From positions 22,732,412-22,796,411 of the forward strand of contig NC_092675.1 in NCBI RefSeq assembly GCF_964355755.1: a stretch of DNA of 64,000 nucleotides, given 5' to 3'. Position 1 is the stretch's first letter, and every line of letters starts with the position of its first letter. Origin of the DNA: Antedon mediterranea. Taxonomy: Eukaryota; Echinodermata; Crinoidea; Comatulida; Antedonidae. The position numbers and the translations under genes were made by a program. Shown in pieces: positions 22,299-35,864 of the stretch. The notes under the pieces are model-generated. The model saw only the letters and a program-made list of their open reading frames with translations, had not been told where the DNA came from and did not search any database.

Positions 22299-22919
22299 AG
22301 TCCTAGAATAGTTTTTTTACATATAAAAATGCTACATAATTAAATGCTGTTTTGTATGATGTTTGATATTGAATGTCATCTCTTTCAACCAGGGTTGCTT
22401 AGTCAGCAAGAAATTGGTCTTTTCATAGACAAAGGATAAATAATTCAAATCTAAAAAAAAAATGATTTTTAGGAAGAATAGCCATGCATGCCCAGAGAGA
22501 ATGTAAAACTTGGTAATAATCTTGGTGGTGGTCCTCGTGCTTCCATGAATTTGATATATTTTATGTGAAAAATGCAAAAATAATGTTACCAATGAATGAA
22601 TTTAATTAGAATTCATTAACAGTATTATTAAAGGTTTTGAGAATTTATATTTATTAATCTAAATTTGAGTGCTGTTTGCAATACTTCCTTTAAATAATTG
22701 TAATTTTGGAAATTGTGTATACCTTACAAACATTTGATGTAGTGCAGGTTTGATATGAATTATGTTCTAAATCCTAGGAATGCACCATTTTTATTTGATC
22801 AAGGCAAAGTTAATCAGAGTTTAGAAATTGGTAAACAATGATATTGTGATCATATTTTCTTTGTAATCGTTATAAATTGTTTAGCATGATTGAGAAAGAT
22901 ACAAGTTTGTTATATTCCC

Positions 22920-23110
22920 AAAACACTCCCCTCTTCTTTCTCCAGACCCAACAGCTTCTCCAGTCCCAACACCTTTTCACAGCACCAACCTCTTTTCACA
23001 GCACCAACCCGTCTAAAAACATTCTCCAGTCCTACAGCTTCTCCAGTCCCAAGACTTTATCCAGTCTCTCACCTTTTTAAGTCTCTCACCTTTTTAACAC
23101 CCTTTTCTAG
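22920..23110. repeat. Pyrimidine-rich imperfect tandem repeat
   Basis: Repeats of CAGCTTCTCCAGTCCCAA, CTTTTCACAGCACCAAC and GTCTCACCTTTTTAA form a CT-rich block. Open frames over it come from the low complexity. Confidence 0.65.
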
Positions 23111-23774
23111 CCCTAATGTTTTATTTTACTAATATTTATGATTGTAAAATTGTAACTGCATTTCATATAAATGATGTTCTAACAAATGGAACCGAATGTA
23201 GTGCCTTCGTGCAGTCAGCTTTTACCAAAAATATAAATATTTGTACGCAAACAAATAATACATGTTGTCTTTAAACCGTAATAGTATTACGTACTGCAGT
23301 AATTTACGTACTGCAGTAATTTTAAATGTATGATATATGTAAATATGTTGCGTGTATGCCTATAAATAATGTTGTTAAATGACGACTGAAATTTGTATCA
23401 AATAAGTACGATTAGTTTTACGTTTTGCGTTACGATTAGTTTACAGACGTAATTTAATTAGATAGAATAATCTATGTGCCATATCCAATATTCTTAATAT
23501 ATTTTGGTAGCTGTAATTCAGACCACCGTGCAAGTTAAATCAATATTTTGGTTTTGTAACTTGTAAACAAATTAATTATATATATTTGTAATTAAACAGA
23601 GTTGGAATGCCACCTGCTGCATGTTAAGATCATATTTTGTCATTGATTAGGCCCTACACTCATTAAAACTCATTAATATCAATTGAACAACAACCACTGA
23701 ACGACTTCCAAACATTTTAAAATCCAATTTTAACATTTAGCTTCTCCATTAGCCCTACCCTAGACATCTTGTTA

Positions 23775-23852
23775 TTAGTCTACAGCTTACTATGTCGGTC
23801 GGTAAAGACTAACTCAAATTTGAGCACGCGACTGCAGCCATGTATATGGCCT
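23775..23852. repeat. Dispersed repeat R, copy 2
   Basis: Same orientation as the copy at 20657-20738; differs at scattered sites and by small indels. Confidence 0.7.
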
Positions 23853-25134
23853 TGTTAAATTGACTATAACTTTACCAAAGGCTGAGTAACTGACAAGTTA
23901 CAAGTGTGCAGATCTTGAAAAAGAGTAAAGCGACGAATAATTAAAATTGTTGACAACAACTCACTGTAATGTTTTCTACCCTACTGACTCGTGGTCTAGG
24001 GCATTTATTTCAAAAATGCATAGGCCAGAGGCCTAAACTATAACAATATTTTGATAAATACAATAATAAGTTAATAATAGATAATTACGATACTGATTAT
24101 TTTGTTATACGCACAAAGTAGTCATTTCGAAAGTCGTTGTCAGACTTGAAACAAATCATGTATGTTTTTTGCTTTAGTAGGCCTAATTCTTTAGTCTATC
24201 CTAGTTCTTAAAATAACGGTTGTTATTATGTAAAACAGACATAAATTACACATTTTACATATCTGACCCAGTTAGGCCTATTTACGCAATTTTGATGGAC
24301 AACCCTTTCTCTCCCATACCCTGGTGTCTTCACTGTTGCTGAATGCATTGAATATTTATAAGAACCATACGTCAGAGTTCGGAAAAACATCTTTTTATAA
24401 TCGTCAATTGACATTTCATTTCTGAAATACAGTTATACCAAACCAAAGGATTCTTTTTGTGACCTTTAATTTCTGACCTCAAATTCTGTGGATTAAAATG
24501 CATATCAACTCTACCCTCACCTCTAACAGTCAATTTGTTTAAGATTAGGAACTAGGCGTATCGTGCTCTATCACGACAGAGGAACACCGCACATAAAAAT
24601 AAATCTCCCAACTAGGTAAATTAAAGGTAGGAAAAGCTTTTACTGTTACCATTCCAAACCTTAAACGTTTGTGCACATTTTTATATTAATTTGTAGGTAT
24701 GCTTTGTTTGTGTCGTTGAGTTATATCATAGCCTAAATACACTAAATTAATCCCAATCTGAACTTAATCCAGCAACTTAAATGCTTATCCTTAACTTAAG
24801 TGCTTTACCACAGAATCGTCGAGCTGTTATTTCACATTCGTAGGTAGGATAATGTGGAAAGTTCCATCCAGCATTGCAACATCTCGTTTGTTTGCTGTTT
24901 GTCTTTGCAAGTAATCTTAATTAAAAATATAATATTACTTGTTGTTGGACAATCAGTGTGAACAATCATAGATTGGCTTTGATATCTGTATTTCGTTTTA
25001 ACAAAATGAGTTGTACATTTTACAGAAGGATGTTTTCGAATAATTATCATAATATATTGATGATAATAATAATAAGAATGCACAGTTTTTACTAATTTAT
25101 ATTATATGTAATTTTTACTAATTGTCTATCATGG

Positions 25135-26010
25135 TTAAACAAAAAGTGGCAATCCAAGCGATTTGGTTCTAATCTTCTGTAAGAGGTCTTCCGCTGTTGG
25201 TCTCGAATAGCGATCTTCCTCCCAACAGTCCTTCATGAGTTGTCGCAAGGGCGCAGGACAATCTTCTGGTATGGTAGGACGAACACCGTTCACCGCTACT
25301 AACCACATTATCTGGTAGTGATTATCGGCACCTGCATGAGGTATCCCGCCGGTAAACAGTTCCCAGATAACCACACCCAAAGAATAAACGTCTGATTTCT
25401 CTGACGCCAGCCTATCGCGGATCATTTCAGGAGCCATCCACGCCGCACTGCCCTTTTCTTGTGACGTCATTGAAGTACCCTTTTTACTAAACTTAGCAGT
25501 ACCAAAATCGCACAATTTTAATTGATTTTCCGTTATCAAATAATTGGGGCTTTTAATATCTCTATGTGCGATGTGGATTGATCCCAAGTAGCGGACAGCC
25601 TCAGTCGCGTGCTCGGTCCATCGATAAAAGTGTTCAGTCGTCAATCTATCTCCATTCCTACATCTTAGATAGTTATACAGACTACCACCGGCAGCATACT
25701 CCATAATAATGTAGTGATCTGGTGACTGTAAAATTGTTCCATATGTTTCAATAATGTGTTCGTTTTTTAAACGGTCCAGTATTTCGCGCTCGTTTGGTGA
25801 CAACGCCAGTACCTTCTTAGCTGCTACGATTATGCCACGTTCGGTCCATTCTGCCTTATACACGCTGCTAAAGGTACCCTGTCCACATACGTGAAGCATC
25901 TTAAATTCTTTAATTGATGAAATCTCTTCAATATTATTGTTAATTTCAAGTGGTGAGTACGATTTTGAGGGTTGCACTCTACCCTTTATCTTGTCTAATA
26001 ACTTCTTCAT
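25135..26010 (-). CDS. Intronless MLK/ZAK-like protein kinase, 291 aa
   Basis: A complete kinase domain in one open frame. Glycine loop GQGTFSSV (43-50), ATP lysine K65 (VAAKK), C-helix Glu about E76, HRDIKSPN (149-156), DFG (168-170), WMAPE (191-196) and DVYSLGVVIWELFTGG are all present, so it should be catalytically active. KSPN in the catalytic loop and the WMAPE context fit the tyrosine-kinase-like group, nearest by eye to MAP3K20/ZAK and MLKs. It lacks the leucine zipper or SAM that follow the kinase in ZAK. Only about 30 residues precede the domain. A CTGTAG just upstream of the ATG could be a splice acceptor, so a 5' UTR exon is possible. Absence of introns next to intron-rich genes suggests retroposition, but I see no poly(A) tract or target duplication. 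Confidence 0.92.
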   Translation of the reverse strand: MKKLLDKIKGRVQPSKSYSPLEINNNIEEISSIKEFKMLHVCGQGTFSSVYKAEWTERGIIVAAKKVLALSPNEREILDRLKNEHIIETYGTILQSPDHYIIMEYAAGGSLYNYLRCRNGDRLTTEHFYRWTEHATEAVRYLGSIHIAHRDIKSPNYLITENQLKLCDFGTAKFSKKGTSMTSQEKGSAAWMAPEMIRDRLASEKSDVYSLGVVIWELFTGGIPHAGADNHYQIMWLVAVNGVRPTIPEDCPAPLRQLMKDCWEEDRYSRPTAEDLLQKIRTKSLGLPLFV

Positions 26011-27439
26011 GCTTAGGCCTACAGATCAAAATGACAATTCAATGGTTAATGATGATTAATATTGATGACTTCATTCGATAAAGCATATTTTAGAGAATTC
26101 CTTCTTCAACCCGAAAGATACCGATATTGTGTCAAAGCCTTGTCTTTCACTAGCAAATTGGGTTTGCGAACACGGTTTGGTAATAAAGTTGTCAAATGTT
26201 TGCCAATGTAGTAATGTTTTCAGAAGTTAGCCTAGCCCCTTTTTGACAAAATACGTTTGTTTACCCAAGTTTCTGAACTCAGTGAACCAAATAACAGAAT
26301 TTTATTATGTAGTCAGCTGGCAAAATGAAAAATCTAGTTTTGACATACACCTTAATCCTCTCTAAACACTGGCGACCTGCTCGCATTTGCAAAGGAAAGT
26401 TTATTCTGGAGGTTGTTAATCAAGTTTGGTCATTCTCAAATGTGATATTATTTGACAGTGAAAACAGACGTGAGAATTAGACCATGGCCGGTATATGTTA
26501 GTAATAGGTTCAATGATGAACACTCCTGTCCTGTCTTTGTTGTCTATAAAGGCCTAGGCAGCATCTAAGAAGTTTTAAAATTACATAATAATATCAACAT
26601 ACAAACTTAGGCTACCTTACCTTACGATTTCAACATTAGTGATGAAAAGTACAGAGCCCACCTGTTGGATCTGTAGTTTCCTAACACGTATTAATAGAAG
26701 TCTTGTTTAAACATCATGAATTTTGTTTAACCCTATTGTTACCAATAATACTATATTTATATCTGCTTGAATAAGTTACAATAGCTTACTGTAAGTATAG
26801 AATAATGAAGTCATCTTCAGCGAATCAGAAGACAACACTCAACTTGGTCAAATGTCATCCTAAAATTATTCATACCACATAGTTATTTAGGTGTATTTGC
26901 GGCATGACCAAGTTACGTTAGAATTTCGTTTAATAGGTTTGGTTTTAAAATTTATTTAAATCAAAAACCCAAGAATGATTTTCTTCATGACGAATGAAGA
27001 GCTGCTGAACGTATTCTGCCGAAGAAGTTTGTTCCACTTCCTAGCACGTAGCCTATATCCTTTGCTGTAAAGTCAAACATTGTTCAAGAGGAGTCACGCG
27101 TGTTTCAGTGTCGCCCCGACACCCTCCCTCCCACCCCCACTCACTGCTGGTACAATGCTCTAAACAGGGAGTTGTCTGCTCTAAACCATGGTGGTTTCGT
27201 ATAGTTCCACAATGTACACACGCCCTCTCAGTAGCACTTGATAGATTGGAAAAAATCCATGCCTATACGATTCTAATGTATGTTTTATTCAGAAATACAC
27301 ATTGTTCAGCAAACAAACTTTGACTCCAGGCAACAGTTGGAAAGTTACGGATTTTCAGACTTACTTTTAGTTCAGTCCTCAGCGTTATCAAAATGATCCT
27401 ATGAATTATGAGGCAGAAATTGCATATAGGCCTACAATT

Positions 27440-27545
27440 TTAGAGGGAAACTTACCGTATCTGAGGCAGAATGGCATAAATTAGGACATTTTAGGGGAAT
27501 GGTCTTATCTGAGGCAGAAATGGCATAAATTATGATATTTTCAAT
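27440..27545. repeat. Short tandem duplication
   Basis: TATCTGAGGCAGAA-TGGCATAAATTA occurs twice, about 55 bp apart, with a third partial copy at 27408. Confidence 0.65.
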
Positions 27546-27764
27546 AAAATATGTTCAACTGTCCAGAATGTATTGAACGGAGAAGAGATGGATGTTTAGT
27601 GTTTTCTTTACTTTAATTGTAAGTTCGTGGTAACTATCACTATGTGCTCTTTGTATTTTAAATACTGTGATTTTGTTTATACAGTACTTTTCATGGTAGT
27701 GTCATTGATGTAAATGGTAATATTTCTATGACAATACATCCTATTTAATTATTATTAACCTGTA

Positions 27765-28045
27765 ATAAATGAATGCGGTGTTACTGAAACGAATGTAAAT
27801 AGGCCACATCAAATGAAATATGATTGAAATTTGATGTTTTTACACGGTATACCTTTCATGACATTAATCAGTACCTATGTCAGAAATATTATAGTCAGTA
27901 TTACCCTGTAAAAATGCTGTGTTCGTTTTCATTGAAACGAATGTGAACAGTTCACTACTTCAAATGAAATACCAGTACTGCTATAATATGGTATCGACAA
28001 ATGTTAACCGTTAACATTCGTCAATTTCACATTATAGTAGTACGT
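27765..28045. repeat. Diverged duplication with inverted segment
   Basis: TGAAACGAATGTAAATAGG... CAAATGAAATA at 27785 recurs at 27939. CTGCTATAATATGG near 27977 is roughly inverted at CATTATAGTAGTA near 28030. Function unknown. Confidence 0.5.
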
Positions 28046-29454
28046 GAAATGATCTAACAAAAGAAAAAATAAAATAAATACTGAACAAACAGCATTTCGC
28101 ATGTGTTGAAATGCTTGCCGAGTGTTGGTCGTTGTATTCGCTCAGGTAGATGTAGGCCTCAGTTAATTCCTCTGGGATTGTCTGAATGTCAGATGACAAT
28201 CATCACTATCCGTTCTTAATTACTATGTAATACAGACCAAACATGTTTTCCTTCACATTTTAACAAAATCAGGTTGGTGTTTCCTTCCTCCAGATTAAAG
28301 TTATGCAGGTGAAGTTTTGTCTTTGTTCACGTCTTAGGACAGGTTAATGTCTTAAGTTAAACTCCAATCTGAGAATGAAACTACCGCCCGAGAGCACGCG
28401 TATGGGTGCCTTGTTCGATTAGTACATTTAATTTAACTAAAACTGTAATAACGTTAAGCCAAATTACATATAGTTAATTATACGACATATTACTATAAAC
28501 TATATTGCATATTAAATCTGAAAACAATATTCTTCCATTCTCCTAAATTAAATAAAATTATGTTAACTAGGAATAACATGTATTGTATATTTTATATATA
28601 ATATATATTATAAAAAAACAACTTTTTCTAAGAAATCTATATTTAAAAATCTATTTATTATGATATGCCTACCAATGAGTTGATATGGAAAGAGCGATCG
28701 TTTTATGATGTTTATTCTGCAGTAGGCTAAGTGCATAATGATAGTTTCGTGTTCTAAAAACCAGCATTTATAATGATTAATATTGATAAACATAAACGTT
28801 TATCTAAATTACACTCATATTCGAGCACTTTGTTTTTCAGAACCATAATGTGTATCAAAAGTCGTTTTTTTAATGAGATACTGTACGGGTAGGTCTATGG
28901 CATCAATTCCATTGTAAACTCACTTCAATACGGTATTGTTGTTATTTTTATTTTACGGCGTGTTTCTATTTGTGAACAATTCAAAATTATTACTGATAAA
29001 TGAATGTTTTCCTCTTATAAGACTTTTCCAAAAAATATAATTTATTTTTCGCTGTAATAGTCAAACAAACAAATGACGGAAGTTAGGCAGTAAGGTCAAC
29101 TTCATTTTTTCATCCATACTGCCTGAATTGCCAGACGTACCTCTTAAATTATTTTAGAACAAAGATCGACTACGTATCCTAATATTAGGCCTACTGCACG
29201 GAAAGTATCAATTAATATAAAAATACAATTTAGAGCAATTATGAACAGGAACATAAATATATAGCGAAATAAATAACAAAATCCGAACCGATTTTCAGAA
29301 TTTCATATGAAACCACCATCATAAACAATTGAGTAGTACCCGTTTGCTTCGTGTTTTACGCTTTGAAAGGATACAACGGTAAACGGAAAAACATTTTTAA
29401 CTTTTTAAATCATAGAAAAAACTATACTCAGTTTATTTTTTTTTATGTCTTTAT

Positions 29455-29835
29455 AGGCACATGTGGCCAAGGATTACCAATAGTTTTTGCAATCTCCATT
29501 TGTAATAGTTTTTAACAGTATTTTAACATAGGCCTAGGCCTATAAATAGTATTTTAACATAGGCCTAGGCCTATAAATAGTATTTTAACATAGGCCTATA
29601 AATAGTATTTTAACATAGGCCTATAAATAGTATTTTAACATAGGCCTATAAATAGTATTTTAACATAGGCCTATAAATAGTATTTTAACTTTTATGAATG
29701 AATTTCCATTTTAAAAGTGAACCAATAACATTTCTTAAATCTTAATCACTGTATTATCAGATAAGCCTTATGTGGTAATCTCCTTGATGCAGAGGATATT
29801 TTGTGAACCAGTTCACTGGGGTAACCCCCTATTCG
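29455..29835. repeat. Dispersed repeat S interrupted by a tandem repeat
   Basis: ATGTGGCCAAGGATTACCAAT (start) and GTGAACCAGTTCACTGGGGT (end) match a contiguous copy at 44872-44962, where the two parts lie about 60 bp apart. Here they are separated by a 25-bp tandem repeat. Confidence 0.65.
29515..29690. repeat. Tandem repeat of a 25-bp unit, about 7 copies
   Basis: Units of TAGTATTTTAACATAGGCCT followed by ATAAA; the first two carry an extra AGGCCT. Every unit contains the AGGCCTA motif that is common across the window. Confidence 0.92.
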
Positions 29836-32800
29836 TCTCGAATGATGAACTGGGTTCTTTAAAGGTTTATAGTCCTTATCCGAGAAGACTTGTTCCACCA
29901 CATGAACTAGAAGCGAGTCGGCCTCGAACCCTAGCCGATATTGTTGGCTCTTTAGGTACGGTAAACGAAGCTAAATAAAGTAAATACAAATTTTTGATTG
30001 CCTTGTTATAACCAAACTAATATGGGTTATGAATCATCTTCCTATTAGGGTATTTGGGTATTATACAAATTTAATTTTAATTGGTTTTCATTAGTCTAAA
30101 ACAGAATAGTACACACTGTCATTGTGGTGCAAACATACAAAACGAACGAGGAAAATAATGAAAATAAAACATACAAAACAAGAAGAAACAAGTAACTGTA
30201 CCAATTACATGTGTGAATAAAGGAAAAAGAGAGTATAACAAAAATAAAATTACAACAATACAATACATACAGAGTTATTGTTCCCACTAAAAAATTTAAA
30301 TGAGAATGACAACCGGAAGCAATTCTGATGTAACGTGTGGTTTTCTTATAAGCGAAATAATCATTTTATTAGGGATTTTTTTCAAATGGTAAAGCCTAAT
30401 TGTGTAATGGATTCATTATATCTTACGCTATAATATTGTGCCGAGTCAAAACTTGATGACAATGCATTTGTTTGATGTATTTAATCTTTTTTTCATTTCA
30501 TAATTGAAGTTAATGAAATTATACAAAGTAATAAATCATTATGCATTGAATTAAACACAAACTATCGTTTGCAATATATTAGGCAATACAGCTTTTGTTA
30601 ACCACGGAGGAGAAACAACTTACCGGTAATTATCCATGGTTAAATTACCCATAGTACCTAACAATTAACGGTATACCGGGCTACTACCAGTAGTCTTGCA
30701 CCAAATCACACGTGTTAACAAAACATCAAGTTCCATATATTTTAATGATTTTCTATTCGTTATTATTTTTATATATAATTAGTATAGAATTCATGTTTTA
30801 ATAAATAATATTATAAAAGTTTGGTATTTTACCGTATTGTCATTTGACATTAACCAATAGGACTGTATTTAAAATAAGCACAGACGTAATAATAATTAAA
30901 AAACCTCTGCAATATTTAGCAATTAGAAAAGTATCAGACATAGTTGTATAATGCGTATTTTGTATCATGATTGATTAGAATGCAGCATCATAAGTTTAGA
31001 AGGTGATCAAACTTTTAATATCCATCCACATATTTTTATCTTTATTAACTTATTATTTTAATTTTATTGCACAAAACCTATAATATGCAAATTATTCCAA
31101 CTTTTACATTTTAATGGTTGAATAATGTTGATAAGATAATGTAAAACAAACTCTGAAAAAGTGAGACACGCCATTATGATTTTATTCAAACTTTTTGTTC
31201 ATCTTCAGGAAATGGAGATGAACAATATACATTTCGAAATATTAGAATAAATCTATGAGCATTCTTTAACCAACGTTGTATATTTGATTAAGGCAAAGAC
31301 TAACTGACTTACTGAATGAAGCCGTGAATCTACAGAAAAGTACAATTTTTAAAATTTAGTTTAATGTACGTAATTAATCGTAATAATTGTTTCTAACTGC
31401 TATATCCTGTTGTAGTGGGGATTGCGAGAATTTATGAACTCTGCCTGTCTCAGTAAAACCCCAGCCTTTGTCTATACTTTCGTAATGCATCAACGTATAT
31501 TACCACGTTTGATTATTCGTATTGGGTTGATGTACTGTATGTTAGTGAGGTAATTACACTTTAGTTCCTCCCCTCCCTTCGATTCTTTAACAGTTAGCTG
31601 TTTCTACTGGTTCATGTCCAGTCCTTTCCTATAGAACATCATTTCTTATTCATTCAGACCTTTTATGTACTATTTGATTAGGCCTGGTAGTTCGCCATGT
31701 TTCTGATCCAAAATAGTAGCCTACATATTTGAGATGGAAGCATTTGTTCTCATGTAACAATTGCCTTCCACACTTTTGTAATTGAAAGCCGGCACCAGGG
31801 CGTTTCCTTAATATCTTCATCTGTCTCTCCTCCAAACGTCGAGGAATTAGTTTAGATTCCTCCATGAGTACAGTAAGAATAGGCCTATAGTAAAAGGGCT
31901 CCTTCGTGACGTTTGTGATAGAATACATTAATTTAATTCGCTATTTAATGTATACCTTTTTCTTAAAAGTATAAAGTATACATTTTATTATGAACTAGTC
32001 AAATTCGTTACCCGGAGCTTTTAGTTTTGCTTGGTGTAGTAGCGTGATAAGGACTCGTTTAATAGATTATGCATTAACAATAGTTAAATACAGTGGATCT
32101 ACTGAATTGCAATATTTTGATGCGGAACTTAACCTTACATCGTGTGGAGTTAAATCGAGGTCAAAGTTTAGCTTGTTCTGCGTTTGAACGCAAAAAAAAT
32201 ACATCGGTAGTAAATATCATACCCCGGTGCTTATGATGAAGATTATTTTGATTCAAATCAGGTAAGCATGTATAAAACAAGGTGCTAACACAGCTATGCG
32301 TGAAAACAAACCATTCATCCATAAGAAATTGAGAGGTTTAGTAAAATTAAGGGATTTGTAATTTTACCCGCTTCTCGAACTTTTAGTGAGGTAAAGTCTA
32401 ACCATGAGCTATTTTATAGCTCCATGGTCTAACCATGGAAAAATAACAAACTTACTTCTCCATCATGGTCTAACTAACTAATGCAAGTCATCTAGCTAGA
32501 TATAGCTGACAAACATTTACGTAAGCCATCAACTGTAATTTTAGGATAAAATAAACAATAACAGTATACATAGTTGCCCAGATTGGCATTGCTGATGGAG
32601 GCCGTCGGACCCGACCCCGTGGATGTAAGTCTGCGGTGGGACTACTCAGTTAAGATACGATAAACTTGTTCGTCTGGTTCCCGGTGAATTAAATAGAAAA
32701 TTGAATACTATATATCTTGTTTTTAGAATAATATAACCTATAAGCCAATACTGAAAGATATCGTGTATTAAAAGTATTTAATACAGGTATGCTAATTTCT

Positions 32801-35800
32801 AAATGACTTGCGAGTCGGTTAGGCTCTACCTACTGACAGCTGCATTGAGAAATAGTTTAGACCTATATAATATTATTCTACTAAATAATAAAAGTTTAAC
32901 AGGATATGCTTAGCTTTCCTATTGGTATTAATGTTAATACTTTGTTTTTAAAACCATAATGCTTTTATATATCGTTTTTGTCGGCCTTGTTTGACTTTAC
33001 CTTGAGTAAACAAAGCACAGCAAATATGTATAACGGTAATATAATATTTATAACTATACATTCAATTGATGGTGTATAGAATAATCTATATTGACCCTAA
33101 ATTGACATGATTCATGATACATTTATGTAAATAATCATTAAGCAAATATCATTAAACTACTTATAACTTTTCTATTACTTTGAAGTGTATAGTTTTTGTT
33201 AAAACTACATGTCATAGTATAGGTTATCTACCTATCTGTAACATGTCATGTATAAGGAATCATTCACTCCACCTGCGTAACGTGCTTTCTCATTATAGGT
33301 ACCATAATAAAGAAATAATTAATTGTACTCGCTTAGTCAGTCAGAGTGAGGATTATTATTTTTTGTTTTTTTTCAATACTTGATTTATACTTTTTTTTTT
33401 TGCACTTCAACGTTTGTGCTCTGCTTATTCTATTTATTTGATTTACATTTTATTCATACAAGTACTGTGTGCGTCAGCCTATTTTAAAAATTTTTTTTAG
33501 GTAGGCCTATTAGTGTTTTTTATGTTTTGTATTCGTTAATTCAATTGTTTTATTTTGGTTGCATAACTAATGAAAATGTCCGCCTGTGATAATGGTGATG
33601 ACTGTTAGGGCCTGAATTATAAAGATATTCAACGTCATCTTTTATTCTAAATGTCACCATAGCAGTCGGAATAGGGTTATGAACAGCGCTTGTAGACTGA
33701 ACATTACTCGTCATAAATATAATGAAATAAAAACAAAGTTTGTTGAAGTTTAAGAGTTCACAAACAATTTCAATATTTCAATTTTTTTTTTTGCGGTAGT
33801 TACATCCTAAGTATAGGTAGATCGATATTATTTGCTTCATTGGAGGACTATATTAATTTACCGTTGTGCCGCAACCATTTCATACTTATTAAAATCAATC
33901 CGCCAGTAAGGTAGTATCACTTAATTTTCATTTCGAAATCAACGATTCCGGTTCCTTAGACTTAGTCCTGACGGTACTTTTTGACAGGAGTTAACAATGG
34001 CTTCTTTAAAATGTAGGCCTACTGAGCTAATTTATATTTGATCAAGGCAGACAATACAAAAAACGGTCAATACAATATTGAACAGACGACTTCAATATTG
34101 TTTACTTCACAATACCTGTGTATTGCACGATTATTTTTTAACCAATCCGTTTGGTGCCTGGAGATCTAACTTGCGCAGAAGTCACTTATTAAACGAGTGT
34201 ATATTATTGGTAGGAATACTGACGTTCATGCAGACCTGCTGGAGGTCATTACCACAGTAGCAGCTGGAATAGGAATGACAGGACGGTATGCAACAACAAA
34301 TGCTAGGCTACAATAAGTTGACAGTGTATACCGTGTTCTAAGCTAATTAGACTAATTATGCGAATGGATAATACGGATTTTACTTCTTCTAATGCTGTAC
34401 TGAAATAACGGTAAGAGTTAATCAGTGTTTTTAGGAGTTTTTAGGCAAGTCAAGTCAAATCAAACCGAATTGCGTATTTCGATATACATGTACAGAAGCT
34501 AGCATATAATGTGATGGCTATAAATATAATGTAAACAAATATCACTTCGAATTACAGGAGTCTTATGTGAATAGGCCTATTGAGAATACCAACGTTTTAA
34601 ATCTATTTATAATTTTAATGAAGTATGTGTTTGTCAATGGTGAAACAATCTAGAAAGATTATGTTTCACATACAAATGCAAATACGAAAACAAAACAATA
34701 ATATAAATAGCCACTTATTGTCTGGCCGTTTTACTGTACCATATCGTTGTGGTTACTTTTAATTATATTATTTGTACTGTAGGTCTATACCACTAAGATC
34801 CAACCAATCAATATCAAATGAAGGAATGTAACATATATCATATTAAGCCATTATTTAGTACATTCTAATATAAAGAAAACTATTGAACGATTTTTTTAAA
34901 TAAAGGATAGGCCTAATTAGATTCAATAAACCTACAAACACTTTTCATAGTGTCTACAATTCTGTTGTTGTTGTTGCATGTTTTAGTAGGCATCTATCAT
35001 TCACACGGTACTTTAATATAGATCTTAAAAATGACGCATCCTTTGGATCAATATTTAGTCTTTATCAATTGATTCCGTCTTTTTGGAATATGCTATTCAC
35101 TTTATAGGCCTATGTATTAAAAAAAATTATTATTCGGCCTATCTACCTACGTAAAATTTAATGGAAAGTTGTTGAATTAGATTTTCGTGTGGAAATTGTG
35201 TAGGCCTTTAAATAAAGTAATGTATAGCAACATCTAAAGGTCCGTTTATACTCTCTATAATTATGTATGCATACTAATCAAAAGCATATCCGAATAACGG
35301 TACAACCGGCGTAAATAGAGTATACTCATGTGATCATTAACTATCTTATACTTATGTGGTTACCTCCGATAGTTCATGTGCACGTTACGTAAAGCGATAA
35401 CGTCTTTCCATCGGAGTATATTATGATGGAGTATATATTCTGATTAGTTTTGTTTGCGTTTGAACGCAGTATTGCAAACTAAACCGCAAAGGGTGACTGT
35501 ATTTAACTCCGATAGAAAAGAGAGCGTGAAAACATCTCCAATTATTATATATTTTGGGAAATGAACTTTTGAATTAGCTTACATTAATATATATTTATTA
35601 TTTAATTTTTGTTGAAAACAGTTATATTTTGTTTTCGTTCTGTGCTATTTGTTATTTGTTTTTTTATGGCAATACTGTAACGTGCGGTGAGGTGAGAGTC
35701 AATAAAGAATTGCGTATATTTACCAAAACTACATAAAACATCATAAATAAGTATCACTGTGATGTCATAGATGTACTTCAATGTCTGTTTGCAGATTAGA

Positions 35801-35864
35801 TAACACTACAATAATGTATTGCTGTATCACTGTATACCAATTATTCATTTTGTAGGCTTGCAAC

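Larger units (their letters stand above)
22143..25134. other. TIR gene 3' flank and intergenic region
   Basis: Holds the 3' UTR of the TIR gene, an imperfect hairpin, a pyrimidine-rich tandem repeat and dispersed repeat R. I see no further coding exon and no convincing AATAAA close to the stop codon. Confidence 0.5.
26011..35854. other. About 10 kb without a recognised gene
   Basis: AT-rich sequence with small tandem repeats and scattered AGGCCTA motifs. Short ORFs such as those at 29772 and 31650 have no recognisable domain. A GC-richer patch at 32575-32650 contains an ATG (32597), ten codons and GTAAGT, which could be an isolated first exon. 5' non-coding exons of the SLC16-like gene may lie in the right part, because its first coding exon begins at a splice acceptor. 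Confidence 0.45.

Noticed and set aside
31650-31928. 92-codon minus-strand ORF
   Set aside because: No recognisable domain, no flanking splice pattern and ordinary AT-rich composition; length is within chance for this amount of sequence.
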